Shown here in pieces: positions 39,067 to 47,165 of a DNA stretch of 64,000 bases. Source of the stretch: Ferrimonas senticii DSM 18821 (GTDB lineage Bacteria; Pseudomonadota; Gammaproteobacteria; Enterobacterales; Shewanellaceae); assembly GCF_000422665.1 (NCBI RefSeq), contig NZ_AUGM01000007.1, positions 124,001 through 188,000 on the forward strand, read 5' to 3'. The position numbers and the translations under genes are program-made. The stretch's first letter is position 1, and each line of letters opens with the position of its first letter. The notes under the pieces are model-generated. The model was not told the origin of the DNA. It did not search any database and was given only the letters and a program-made list of their open reading frames with translations.

Positions 39067-39070
39067 GCGC

Positions 39071-40816
39071 TTACTCGCTTAGCCGCTGCGCCAGACTCTG
39101 GTTCAGCTCACTGATGTCTTCCGCCAGTCGCATCGCTTCTGACAGGGTGGTTTGGCCTTGCGCGGCGTAATCCAGCGCCGCCAGTGCCAGCGGTCGGAAC
39201 AGCGGATTGGCTTTAGCGGCCTTAGCAAACGCCAACGGATCGCTGCCGCGCAGCGCATCGATCATCGGTTCATCCAACTCCAGCAGTTCAAACACCCCGA
39301 TGCGGCCACGGAAGCCGGTCTGATTGCAGCGTTGGCAACCGCTGCCACGATGGTAGCTTTGCGCCAACAGCTGCGGATCGTTGATGTGTTGTAACCAGGC
39401 TTTTTCCTGTGGCTCCAACGGGGTTTCATTGCGACAGTGGGGACAGATGCGGCGCACCAACCGCTGCGCCAAAATCGCCCGCAGTGCCGATGACACCAGA
39501 TAGGGGGCCGCCCCCATGTCGATCAACCGCAGCGCGGAACTGATCGAATCGTTGGTGTGCAAGGTCGAAAGCACTAGGTGACCGGTCAATGAGGCGCGCA
39601 GACCGATCTCGACGGTTTCTTGGTCGCGCATCTCACCAACCATGATCACATCAGGATCCTGACGTAAGGTGGTGCGCAATACCTGCGAGAAGGTCAGGCC
39701 GATCTTAGGATTGATCTGCACTTGGTTGATCCGCTCAAGCCGATATTCCACCGGATCTTCAACGGTGATGATCTTGCGACTCGGCAGGTTTAATTCATTG
39801 AGCAAGCCATACAAAGTGGTGGTTTTACCCGAACCGGTTGGCCCGGTAACCAAAATCATCCCGTGCGGGCGATTGGCTTGCGCCCGCAACCGTCGCAACA
39901 ACTCGTCTGGCATCCCAGTCTTGCTGACATCCAGCAAACCGGCGGATTGATCCAGCAAGCGCATCACCACTGCCTCGCCATGCTGCAGCGGCATGGTCGA
40001 TACCCGCACATCGATGTCATGGCTACCCACTTTAAAGTGGAAGCGGCCATCCTGCGGTAGCCGTTTTTCCGAGATATCCATGCCACACATCAACTTGATC
40101 CGCAGCACCAGCGCGCTGGCGATGCGAAACTCATCCAGGGTGTGTTCCATCAGTTGGCCATCAACCCGATAGCGAATGCGCAGTATCTGTTCGTCCGGCT
40201 CAATGTGAATGTCCGACGCCCGTACCTGCAGCGCGTCCTCGAAGATCGACTGCAGCAACCGCACTACCGTGGCATCAGCGCCATCCTCTTCGTCGCTGAG
40301 CAAACCGCTGAGGTTAAAGTCTTGCTGCTCGCCATACTCTTCCGACAGTTCACCGGCGATCGACGCGATCTTTTCGGTGTGCCGATAAAGGTTATCGAAG
40401 GCATCCAAGATCTGCCCTTCGGTGGCGACCGCCAACTGGATCTGCCGTGGCGCCAGCAGCATTTCGAGGGTATCCAACGCCGCCAGATCGGCCGGATCGC
40501 TCATGGCGATCAGCACCGTGGCTTCATCGGCTTCAATCACCAGCGCCCGATAACGGCGGGCATGAACCTCTGGCAGTAACTGCACCAACGCCGGCGCAAT
40601 GCGGCGACGGCTAATATCCAAAAATGGGATCGCCATCTGCTGCGACAAGATAGTCAGCAGCACCTCTTCGGTAACAGCGCCCATGTCGATTAAGGTGCGC
40701 CCCAGCTTTCGACCACTGCTGCGCTGCGCCGCCAAGGCCGCTTGCAGTTGTTGCTCGCTGATCGCCCCTTGTTCGACCAACAGATCTCCCAGGCGTTGTT
40801 TTAATTGTTGCTTCAT
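39071..40816 (-). CDS. mshE: MSHA extension ATPase MshE
   Basis: 581 residues of the PilB/GspE family. The N-terminal domain has two consecutive RLGxxL...L...Q-type repeats (RLGDLLVEQGAISEQQL, then LGRTLIDMGAVTEEVL), the MshEN pattern known to bind c-di-GMP. The motor domain has Walker A GPTGSGKTTT near residue 325, Walker B-like PDVIMVGEMRD near residue 395 and a tetracysteine zinc site (CPHC and CQRCNQTG) near residues 475-510. It powers pilus extension. It overlaps mshN by four bases. Confidence 0.95.
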   Translation of the reverse strand: MKQQLKQRLGDLLVEQGAISEQQLQAALAAQRSSGRKLGRTLIDMGAVTEEVLLTILSQQMAIPFLDISRRRIAPALVQLLPEVHARRYRALVIEADEATVLIAMSDPADLAALDTLEMLLAPRQIQLAVATEGQILDAFDNLYRHTEKIASIAGELSEEYGEQQDFNLSGLLSDEEDGADATVVRLLQSIFEDALQVRASDIHIEPDEQILRIRYRVDGQLMEHTLDEFRIASALVLRIKLMCGMDISEKRLPQDGRFHFKVGSHDIDVRVSTMPLQHGEAVVMRLLDQSAGLLDVSKTGMPDELLRRLRAQANRPHGMILVTGPTGSGKTTTLYGLLNELNLPSRKIITVEDPVEYRLERINQVQINPKIGLTFSQVLRTTLRQDPDVIMVGEMRDQETVEIGLRASLTGHLVLSTLHTNDSISSALRLIDMGAAPYLVSSALRAILAQRLVRRICPHCRNETPLEPQEKAWLQHINDPQLLAQSYHRGSGCQRCNQTGFRGRIGVFELLELDEPMIDALRGSDPLAFAKAAKANPLFRPLALAALDYAAQGQTTLSEAMRLAEDISELNQSLAQRLSE

Positions 40817-42096
40817 TGCCCGACTCCTAAGAACTGCAGCCGCTGTTGGCTGTAGGCAGTACCGCTGGGATCCAGTCCCGGCAGTGCCAGTGCTTGTTGG
40901 TAGGCCTGTCTAGCCTGATCAACCGCACCGGTAAATTCCAAGCTGTAACCGAGACTGAGCCACCAATGAGCCTGCTGCGGTTGTTGATTCAGCAGCGCCC
41001 GCCAATCCGCCACCGCCAGTTGATGCTGGTTCAGTTGCTGCGCGAGTAACGCTCGTTGCAGTTGCTGCTGAGGTTCGCTAAGCAGATGCTGACTACGATT
41101 AAGCCACTGCAGCGCCAGCGTGTTATCGCCAACGGCAAGCGCTTGTTCGGCGCTGATCAGGACGTAGTCGATCTGCTGCGGGTACTGCTGCAGCGCCTGC
41201 TGTAACAGAGTTTCGGCCTGCGCGGCAGGCAGCAGTTGCAGCAACTGCAGCCGCGCCTGGTGCAAGCTGGGCTGCAGCGCCAACGCTTGCTCCAGTAGAT
41301 TCTGCTGCTGAGCTTGGCTGCGGCCCGGTTGCTGCGCCTGCTGCCACAAGGCCGCAGCTTGTTCACCAATCGATAGCGGCGATGGCGCCACCTGCAGTGC
41401 GGGTTGCGGTGCCACAGCCACGCTTTGGGGCGCCGTACTGGCTGGTGTTGCCGTAACGGCGTCAGCGTTAACGGCGTCAGCACTGGCCACTTTGCTAGCA
41501 ACCAATGGCGTCTTATGCGGCGTCGCCGTTGGTGCTAGTGCAGTTGGTGCTAGTACAGTCGGTTCTGGCTTGGCTGGTTGCGGTGACGCTTGGCGGCTTG
41601 GCGCCTCAGCCTCGACAGCAGCGCTGCTCGCCTGCGCCAGCGGCGCTGATGGCGCGGTTACGGCCGCGGTTGCCGAACTCGGTTGCGGTTGCGGCACCGC
41701 TTGGTCGTTTGGCGGTTCGCTAACGACGACCTTAGCGACCACTGGTGCGGTGCTCGTCTTGGCCGCCTCAACGGTTGCTGGCGCGTCTGCAGCCACAGTC
41801 GGCTGTGGCGCTACTGGCGACGGCGTCGAAACCGGCAATGGCTGTGTCTGTGTCTGTGTCTGTGTCTGTGTCTGTGTCTGTGTCTGTGTCTGTGTCTGTG
41901 TCTGTGTCTGCAACAGCGTCTGTAGCGTTGGCCACCACAACCACAACAGCAGCGGCAATAGCGGCAGCAGCAACCAACGCTTATCGAAGCGCGCAGCGGC
42001 CACAACCGTCGAAGAAGGTTGCCGAGCACGGTAAGGGATATTGCCGTGGCGCCCGCTACGCTCCAGCTGTTTTAGGGCATCGTTGATAACGCTCAT
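40813..42096 (-). CDS. mshN: MSHA biogenesis protein MshN, TPR protein with repetitive linker
   Basis: 427 residues from the ATG at 42096, which overlaps the mshM stop as ATGA; the longer frame to 42291 runs through mshM and is rejected. After MSVINDALKQLERSG comes one membrane helix (RWLLLPLLPLLLWLWW), then a Thr-Gln dipeptide tract coded by a hexanucleotide repeat (41842-41910) and a long Pro/Ala/Ser-rich linker (about residues 90-240). The C-terminal third has TPR-like helix pairs rich in Gln and Leu. It probably helps anchor the secretin or platform through the periplasm. Confidence 0.85.
   Translation of the reverse strand: MSVINDALKQLERSGRHGNIPYRARQPSSTVVAAARFDKRWLLLPLLPLLLWLWWPTLQTLLQTQTQTQTQTQTQTQTQTQTQTQPLPVSTPSPVAPQPTVAADAPATVEAAKTSTAPVVAKVVVSEPPNDQAVPQPQPSSATAAVTAPSAPLAQASSAAVEAEAPSRQASPQPAKPEPTVLAPTALAPTATPHKTPLVASKVASADAVNADAVTATPASTAPQSVAVAPQPALQVAPSPLSIGEQAAALWQQAQQPGRSQAQQQNLLEQALALQPSLHQARLQLLQLLPAAQAETLLQQALQQYPQQIDYVLISAEQALAVGDNTLALQWLNRSQHLLSEPQQQLQRALLAQQLNQHQLAVADWRALLNQQPQQAHWWLSLGYSLEFTGAVDQARQAYQQALALPGLDPSGTAYSQQRLQFLGVGQ
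41842..41910. repeat. Hexanucleotide microsatellite inside mshN
   Basis: The unit CTGTGT is repeated 11.5 times on the plus strand; on the coding strand it reads ACACAG, that is Thr-Gln. Unit gain or loss leaves the reading frame intact and only changes the length of the linker just outside the membrane helix of MshN. Confidence 0.95.
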
Positions 42097-43007
42097 AGCC
42101 CGACCTCGGGAAAAAATCGCAGCCAAAAGCCAGTTAATAACAGTGCCCAAATGCACAACCAGGTAATGCCACTGGTTGGCAGATAGCGCCACCAGCGCTG
42201 CGGCTCCACCGCTTCGGTATCGGCAATCGCGCGCTCGACCAACTGCCGATTCAGCCGCGCAACATTGCCGCCGAAGCCAAGCATCAAACACTTATGGGCG
42301 ATCACGTTGACCAATCGTGGAATGCCGCCGCTGCGACGCCAGATAAGCGTTGCCAGCGCTGGGCTAAACAGCGGCGTGCCGCGATAGCCCGCTACCTGCA
42401 ATCGATGTTGCAGATAATCAAAGCACTCTTGCTGAGATAATCCCCGTAATTTGTAGGCAAAGGTGATCCGCTGCCGCAACTGCCGCAGTTGCGGCTCAGC
42501 CAAGCGCTGATCCAACTCCGGTTGTCCCAACAACACCACCTGCAGCAACTTAAAACTCTCGGTTTCCAGATTGGTGAACAACCGCAGCGCTTCAAGGCTG
42601 TCGTCCGGCAGCGCCTGCGCTTCATCGACCACCACCACCACCGGTTTGTTGGCCATGGCGCAGGCCATCAGTTTGTCGCTGATCGCTTGGGTCAACTGCA
42701 GCGGGTCCAGATCGCCTCCCAAACCCAGTTCGGCAGCAAACGCCCGTCGCAGCTCTTGGCCATTAAGGTAGGGGTTTGGCAGCCAAGCAAACTGATAATG
42801 ATCGCTCAGATCGTTTATCAGCTTGCGGCAGATCATGGTCTTGCCGGTACCCACCTCGCCGCTGACTTTGATAAAGCCTTCCCCCGCAGCCAGCGCAGTA
42901 TGCAGCACCTGCAGCGCCTCCTGATGCGGCGGCAACTGACAGTAGAACTGGGTATTAGGCGTGAGGGTAAATGGCAACCGCGTCAGGCCATAGTGGTACA
43001 GATACAT
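42093..43007 (-). CDS. mshM: MSHA biogenesis ATPase MshM (ExeA-like)
   Basis: 304 residues from the ATG at 43007 (a TTG two codons earlier is less likely). It starts MYLYHYGLTRLPFTLTPNTQ, typical of ExeA/GspA ATPases, with Walker A GEVGTGKT near residue 50, Walker B VVVVDEAQALP near residue 130, and a C-terminal membrane helix (ITWLCIWALLLTGFWL). ExeA-type proteins help assemble the secretin through the peptidoglycan, so it likely acts on MshL. Confidence 0.92.
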   Translation of the reverse strand: MYLYHYGLTRLPFTLTPNTQFYCQLPPHQEALQVLHTALAAGEGFIKVSGEVGTGKTMICRKLINDLSDHYQFAWLPNPYLNGQELRRAFAAELGLGGDLDPLQLTQAISDKLMACAMANKPVVVVVDEAQALPDDSLEALRLFTNLETESFKLLQVVLLGQPELDQRLAEPQLRQLRQRITFAYKLRGLSQQECFDYLQHRLQVAGYRGTPLFSPALATLIWRRSGGIPRLVNVIAHKCLMLGFGGNVARLNRQLVERAIADTEAVEPQRWWRYLPTSGITWLCIWALLLTGFWLRFFPEVGL

Positions 43008-43022
43008 CAACAATTACCGGTA

Positions 43023-44645
43023 TCAGTACCAGCCCTTAATCAGCTGCTGGCTTTGCTGCAACTGCTGCTGCCAGGTGCCCTGCTCAACCACCGTTGGTCG
43101 CAGCAAAATCACCAGCTCAGTCTTAACCTCTTCTTGGGCACGATTGGTAAACAGTTCGCCGACCACCGGGATATCCCCCAGCAGCGGGACTTTTGATTCC
43201 ACCTGTGAGGTGCTGGTCTTCATCAAACCGCCAATCACCACCACATCACCGCTGCGGGCACGAACCAAGGTATCCGATTCACGAATTTCGCTTTGCGCCA
43301 GTGGCAATGAAAAATCATCGCCAAACACCGCTTTCTCTTGTTCGGTGATCTCACTGACCGATGGATGCACATGCAGCAGGACGTCACCGTTGGCGCTGAT
43401 CTGTGGGGTGACATCCAAGGCGATGCCAGAGAAGAACGGCGTCAGTTCCACATCCGGTGTGGTTACTGGGTTATCGGATGCGACAGTGGTGGTGCTAAAG
43501 CCAGTGACAAAGTACTCATCGGTACCCACTTTAATCACCGCTTTTTGGTTGTTGACTGCGGTTACCCGTGGGCTCGACAGAGTGTCGACATCCCCTTGTG
43601 TGTCCAGCAGATTAATAACCGCTTCAAAATCTTCGCCTTTGAAAGTAAGACCGGTGATACCGCCAATGGCGCCGGTGATCACATCCCCGAGGCCAGCGTT
43701 ACCAGAGAAGCTGCCGTTAATATCGATGTTGCCGCTGTTGCCGGCGCTGGCGCTGACGTCGGTCCAATTGATCCCTTGCTGATAGCCGTCGGACAGGCGT
43801 ACCTCCAAGATCCGCGCTTCCAGCACCACTTGTCGGGTTAGGTTGGTTTCCGCTTGGGCAAGGAAATCCTTAACTTCACGGATCTCCGCTGGTGCCCCTT
43901 TAACGGTGACCAGACCCGCCTGTGGCAACACGATCACTTGCCGACCCGGGCCTGTGCCAACCATCTGGCTTAACACCAGTTGTAACTGGGTCCAGAAGTC
44001 GGTTTCAGTGCGCGTTTCAATAAAGGTGCCGTTACTGCTGTCAGAGCCGTTACTGTAACCGCCCCCACTGCCGTTATCGTCGCTATCAGAGTTATTCGAG
44101 TTGCTGTCCTCATCGTCGCTGATGCGGCCAGAATTAACCGAGGTCAGACTTAAGCCATTACGCTGCATCATCAGGTAGTTAACCGGAATGGTTTCGCTAC
44201 GCAAACCAATCGGATAGACCTGAATCACGTTGCCGTTGATGCGCACGTCGTAGCCGTACAAGTCCTGCACGGTTTCCATCACTTGGGTTAGGGTGACGCG
44301 TTTTAAGTTAAGCGAGATGCTGCCGCTAACTCCTGGATGCACCGCTAGGTTGTAGCGGCTATTTTCCGCCAAACTGGCAAAAAATAGCTGTGCATCAATG
44401 CCATTGGCGGCGACATCGATCAGCGGTTGCGACGCTGGCTTAAGCGCCGGGTTGCTGTGCTTGAGTTGCTGTTGAACCGGCAGCGGCAACGGTGGCGGCG
44501 CGCTTGGTTGCTGCACTTGCTGCTGAGCTTGTTGCAGTGCCCCCAAGCTGTTGTTGGGCTGCAAATGTTGCGACGGCAGGTTTTGACATCCTGCCAATCC
44601 CAGCGTCAGTACCACCATTGAAATCTGTGTGCGAGTGCGTGCCAT
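43023..44645 (-). CDS. mshL: MSHA secretin MshL
   Basis: 540 residues with a lipoprotein-type signal (MVVLTLGLAGCQ, lipobox LAGC). It has an N-terminal STN-like domain (VTLTQVMETVQDLYGYDVRI), an N0/N1-type region (GLVTVKGAPAEIREVKDFLA) and the secretin C-terminal domain (SSPRVTAVNNQKAVIKVGTD, then VVIGGLMKTSTSQVESKVPL and LLGDIPVVGELF). It forms the outer-membrane pore for the pilus. An Asp/Ser/Asn/Gly low-complexity insert lies near residues 180-210. Confidence 0.94.
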   Translation of the reverse strand: MARTRTQISMVVLTLGLAGCQNLPSQHLQPNNSLGALQQAQQQVQQPSAPPPLPLPVQQQLKHSNPALKPASQPLIDVAANGIDAQLFFASLAENSRYNLAVHPGVSGSISLNLKRVTLTQVMETVQDLYGYDVRINGNVIQVYPIGLRSETIPVNYLMMQRNGLSLTSVNSGRISDDEDSNSNNSDSDDNGSGGGYSNGSDSSNGTFIETRTETDFWTQLQLVLSQMVGTGPGRQVIVLPQAGLVTVKGAPAEIREVKDFLAQAETNLTRQVVLEARILEVRLSDGYQQGINWTDVSASAGNSGNIDINGSFSGNAGLGDVITGAIGGITGLTFKGEDFEAVINLLDTQGDVDTLSSPRVTAVNNQKAVIKVGTDEYFVTGFSTTTVASDNPVTTPDVELTPFFSGIALDVTPQISANGDVLLHVHPSVSEITEQEKAVFGDDFSLPLAQSEIRESDTLVRARSGDVVVIGGLMKTSTSQVESKVPLLGDIPVVGELFTNRAQEEVKTELVILLRPTVVEQGTWQQQLQQSQQLIKGWY

Positions 44646-44647
44646 GG

Positions 44648-44956
44648 TTACTCCTGAGTCAAGACACTGATCTGAGGGAACAACCGCAGTTCGCGGCCGC
44701 TGCTCAAGATCACTCGATCGGAGCGGATCTGGCGGATCCGTTGGTCACCCCAACGATCCCCTTGACGGTATTGCTTGCCGCCAATCACTGCCAGTTTGTT
44801 GTTACCGCTGATCAAAATCGATTGTAATTGGCCTGTGGCCGCCGTCGCCGCAGGTGCCGCTGCCGGCTCTGCCCATGCAGGCGGTTCGGTCGGATCAATG
44901 CCATTGGCGTAGCTGCCGCAACTAATCAGTAGCAGTAGCAGCGCGTTGCGAGTCAT
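44648..44956 (-). CDS. mshK: MSHA biogenesis protein MshK
   Basis: 102 residues from the ATG at 44956, overlapping mshJ by 35 bases. It has a signal peptide (MTRNALLLLLISCGSYANG) in which LISC could be a lipobox, so it may be lipidated. The body is short with a PilP-like strand pattern (LQSILISGNNKLAVIGGKQY). Named by position between mshJ and mshL; probable periplasmic partner of the secretin. Confidence 0.78.
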   Translation of the reverse strand: MTRNALLLLLISCGSYANGIDPTEPPAWAEPAAAPAATAATGQLQSILISGNNKLAVIGGKQYRQGDRWGDQRIRQIRSDRVILSSGRELRLFPQISVLTQE

Positions 44957-45590
44957 AGCCAACACGGATCGGCTCCTGTTCGGTTCCAAGGGTATCCAGT
45001 TGCAAGCGCAAACGCGCCAGCGGAAATTCGGTCACCCGATAACTAAATTGACGCCAGTAAAACTGCCGTTGCATCTGCTCCATGCGCACCAGCGCCCGTT
45101 GCAGATCAAAGAAACGCCCCTCTAACTCGAGTTCGACCCCATGACGGTACAAGCCGCCCTGTGGCGACAATGATTCACTGTCGTTGATCTGCAGCTTAAT
45201 AAGCCGTACCCCTTGAGCTTGCCCTAGCAACTGCGCCAGCGACGCCGCCATCTGCTCTGGCAACACCAGATCAACCAGTTGGTTATCCAGCCCCTGCTGC
45301 AGCTGCGCCAGCTGTTGCGCCAGTTGCTGCGATTGTTGCTGCAATGGGGCGTTGGGGTCTTGTTGCAGCTGACCATCAAGCAGTTGCAGCTGTTGCTGCA
45401 TCTGGGTGATATCTTGCGCTACCGCCTGCCGTTGCCGCTCAGTGTCGGCACTGGCGTTTAGGCTTGGCTCAACCACGTAGGTAAAACCAAGGAGTAGCAG
45501 AGCTACCAGCACGGAGCTGGCGATCAGCCCCCGTTCCCGCTGGCTTAAGGCTTGAAAACGGGCGCACAGTTGCTGCCATTGCTGCTTCAT
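44922..45590 (-). CDS. mshJ: MSHA biogenesis protein MshJ (PilO-like)
   Basis: 222 residues with one N-terminal membrane helix (GLIASSVLVALLLLGFTYVV), a Gln/Leu-rich coiled coil (about residues 40-105) and a C-terminal ferredoxin-like domain (VELEGRFFDLQRALVRMEQM). This is the PilO/GspM plan of the inner-membrane alignment complex. It overlaps the preceding PilN-like gene by four bases. Confidence 0.85.
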   Translation of the reverse strand: MKQQWQQLCARFQALSQRERGLIASSVLVALLLLGFTYVVEPSLNASADTERQRQAVAQDITQMQQQLQLLDGQLQQDPNAPLQQQSQQLAQQLAQLQQGLDNQLVDLVLPEQMAASLAQLLGQAQGVRLIKLQINDSESLSPQGGLYRHGVELELEGRFFDLQRALVRMEQMQRQFYWRQFSYRVTEFPLARLRLQLDTLGTEQEPIRVGYDSQRAATATD

Positions 45591-46195
45591 TGGCTGGCCT
45601 CCGACACTGCTGCGGTCACCTGATGACTGGCGGTGAACCGCACCGGCCCCTGTTCATCGCCTTCAATCAGCAGATTGCGGATCGGCCGCCCTTGCAGCGA
45701 TGGCCGCGAGCCCAAGCGATCGATCCACGTCGGCACCGCCGCGGCATTCTGTGCCAACCCGCTGATCAGCAAATAGTTATTGGCAAACTCAAACTGTTGC
45801 AGCCACACCTGTTTATCGGCGCTGGCCGATAGGTCTTGCATCAGCTTGGCGTACCCAGGCTCAATCAAAAATTTATCCTGCTGCAGCAGCTGCGCGATCT
45901 GCTCTAGCCCCTGCAGTTGCTGTTGCTGTTGCTTAATCTGGTTTTGCAGTGCCAGCGACGGTTGCAGCGCCGCCAGTTCGCTGGCGCGTAAGGCCAACTG
46001 CTGGCTCAGTTGCTGTTGCCGCTGTTGCTCAGCCTGTAGGCGCTGTTGCTGCTGATCCAAGCGCCATTGGCTGACTGCGGTCACCGCAATCAGCAGGATC
46101 AGCAGCAGCGCCGCCACCGCCAACAGCCGCGGCAACGTCAGCCGTGGCTGCGGTGGCAGCAACTGCGCGTTGAATAGGTTAATTCGTGTTTTCAT
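45587..46195 (-). CDS. MSHA biogenesis protein MshI2 (PilN-like)
   Basis: 202 residues starting MKTRINLFNAQLLPPQPRLT; the INLF motif is the PilN-type segment that binds PilM. One membrane helix (LLAVAALLLILLIAVTAVSQ) is followed by a Gln-rich coiled coil and a small C-terminal domain. It overlaps the PilM-like gene by 17 bases and mshJ by four, so the three are translated together. The name MshI2 follows the usual locus annotation. Confidence 0.85.
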   Translation of the reverse strand: MKTRINLFNAQLLPPQPRLTLPRLLAVAALLLILLIAVTAVSQWRLDQQQQRLQAEQQRQQQLSQQLALRASELAALQPSLALQNQIKQQQQQLQGLEQIAQLLQQDKFLIEPGYAKLMQDLSASADKQVWLQQFEFANNYLLISGLAQNAAAVPTWIDRLGSRPSLQGRPIRNLLIEGDEQGPVRFTASHQVTAAVSEASQ

Positions 46196-47036
46196 GGTGC
46201 CCCCGCGCTAAGGCCGCGCCGTGCGCCAACATCTGCACCGCGCTGTGCTGGGCTTCCCCCAGGGGTTTGGCCGGTACTCCGAGCCCGTGCTGCAGTTTAT
46301 CCGCTAACAGCTGTCGATGTTGCGACGGTACCAGCAGCCAGATCTGTTCCACCGGCGGCTGTCGCAATTGCCGTTCGAGATAATCCATCGACCGTTGCAA
46401 TTCCAGCTGTAAGGCATCGAACAGGCCCGCCTCCAGTTCCAGCGCGGTTAGTGTATCCAGTTGATTAAATCCACGAATATTTCGCGAGAACAGCAATTTA
46501 CCATCCACAGCCAACAGCACTTTCAGCGGCTGTTCTGGTAACAACCACAACAGCATCTGCGGTCGATCACCACTGCCCAGCAACTCCAGCAACAGCAGCT
46601 CTTCGATGCTTATCAACGACAATTCAAAACCATGTTGTTTGGCTTTATTGGCCAGTTTGGCCAGCGGCTGCCGGTCACTGACCACCACTTGCAATGGATC
46701 TTTGTCGGCGGGGTTGGCGGCTAATTGGAAGTAATCGAGTTGCATCCGAGGCACCGGCACATTGACCAAGTCACGCACCAGAAATGGCAGCGCTTGCGGC
46801 AGTTCGTGGTCAGCAACGGCAGGACGGTCGATCGCCACCAACTGATAATGGCTGGCGCTTAAGGCCAGTTGCAGTTGCGCCGGCCCCAGCTTAGCGGCGG
46901 CCTGCTGCCACTGTTTGTCATCACGGGCATCGATCTCGAAGCCGCCATTGTCATCCAGCAACCACAACTTGTTGTCGGCATGTAAGCAGCCACCGCAGAT
47001 CCGTGCCGGAAGTTTTTTGCGAAATAATCCAAACAC
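46179..47036 (-). CDS. mshI: MSHA biogenesis protein MshI (PilM-like)
   Basis: 285 residues from a GTG at 47036 with TAGGAAT upstream. No signal peptide. The actin-like PilM pattern is short and divergent (KVLLAVDGKLLFSRNIRGFN near residue 180; IWLLVPSQHRQLLADKLQHG near the end). It is cytoplasmic and would bind the INLF motif of the next gene's product. It is the first gene of the msh operon; the 129 bases upstream to csrD must hold the promoter, but no convincing boxes were seen. Confidence 0.83.
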   Translation of the reverse strand: MFGLFRKKLPARICGGCLHADNKLWLLDDNGGFEIDARDDKQWQQAAAKLGPAQLQLALSASHYQLVAIDRPAVADHELPQALPFLVRDLVNVPVPRMQLDYFQLAANPADKDPLQVVVSDRQPLAKLANKAKQHGFELSLISIEELLLLELLGSGDRPQMLLWLLPEQPLKVLLAVDGKLLFSRNIRGFNQLDTLTALELEAGLFDALQLELQRSMDYLERQLRQPPVEQIWLLVPSQHRQLLADKLQHGLGVPAKPLGEAQHSAVQMLAHGAALARGHHENTN

Positions 47037-47165
47037 AACGGATTCCTAACTGACTTTAAATTGCAACCATCTGATAACAAAGCAATGATTTGACAATGTT
47101 TTTAGGATTAGCGTCGATATTATGACGGCAACATCGGAATTTTAACTAGAGCTAGATCAAGTCGC

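Noticed and set aside
41492-42034. 180-residue plus-strand frame with a Cys-Val dipeptide run
   Set aside because: Antisense to mshN; the CV run is only the reverse reading of the hexanucleotide repeat.
42489-43196. 235-residue plus-strand frame rich in Gln and Leu
   Set aside because: Antisense to mshM and the end of mshL, with no start signal and no family resemblance.
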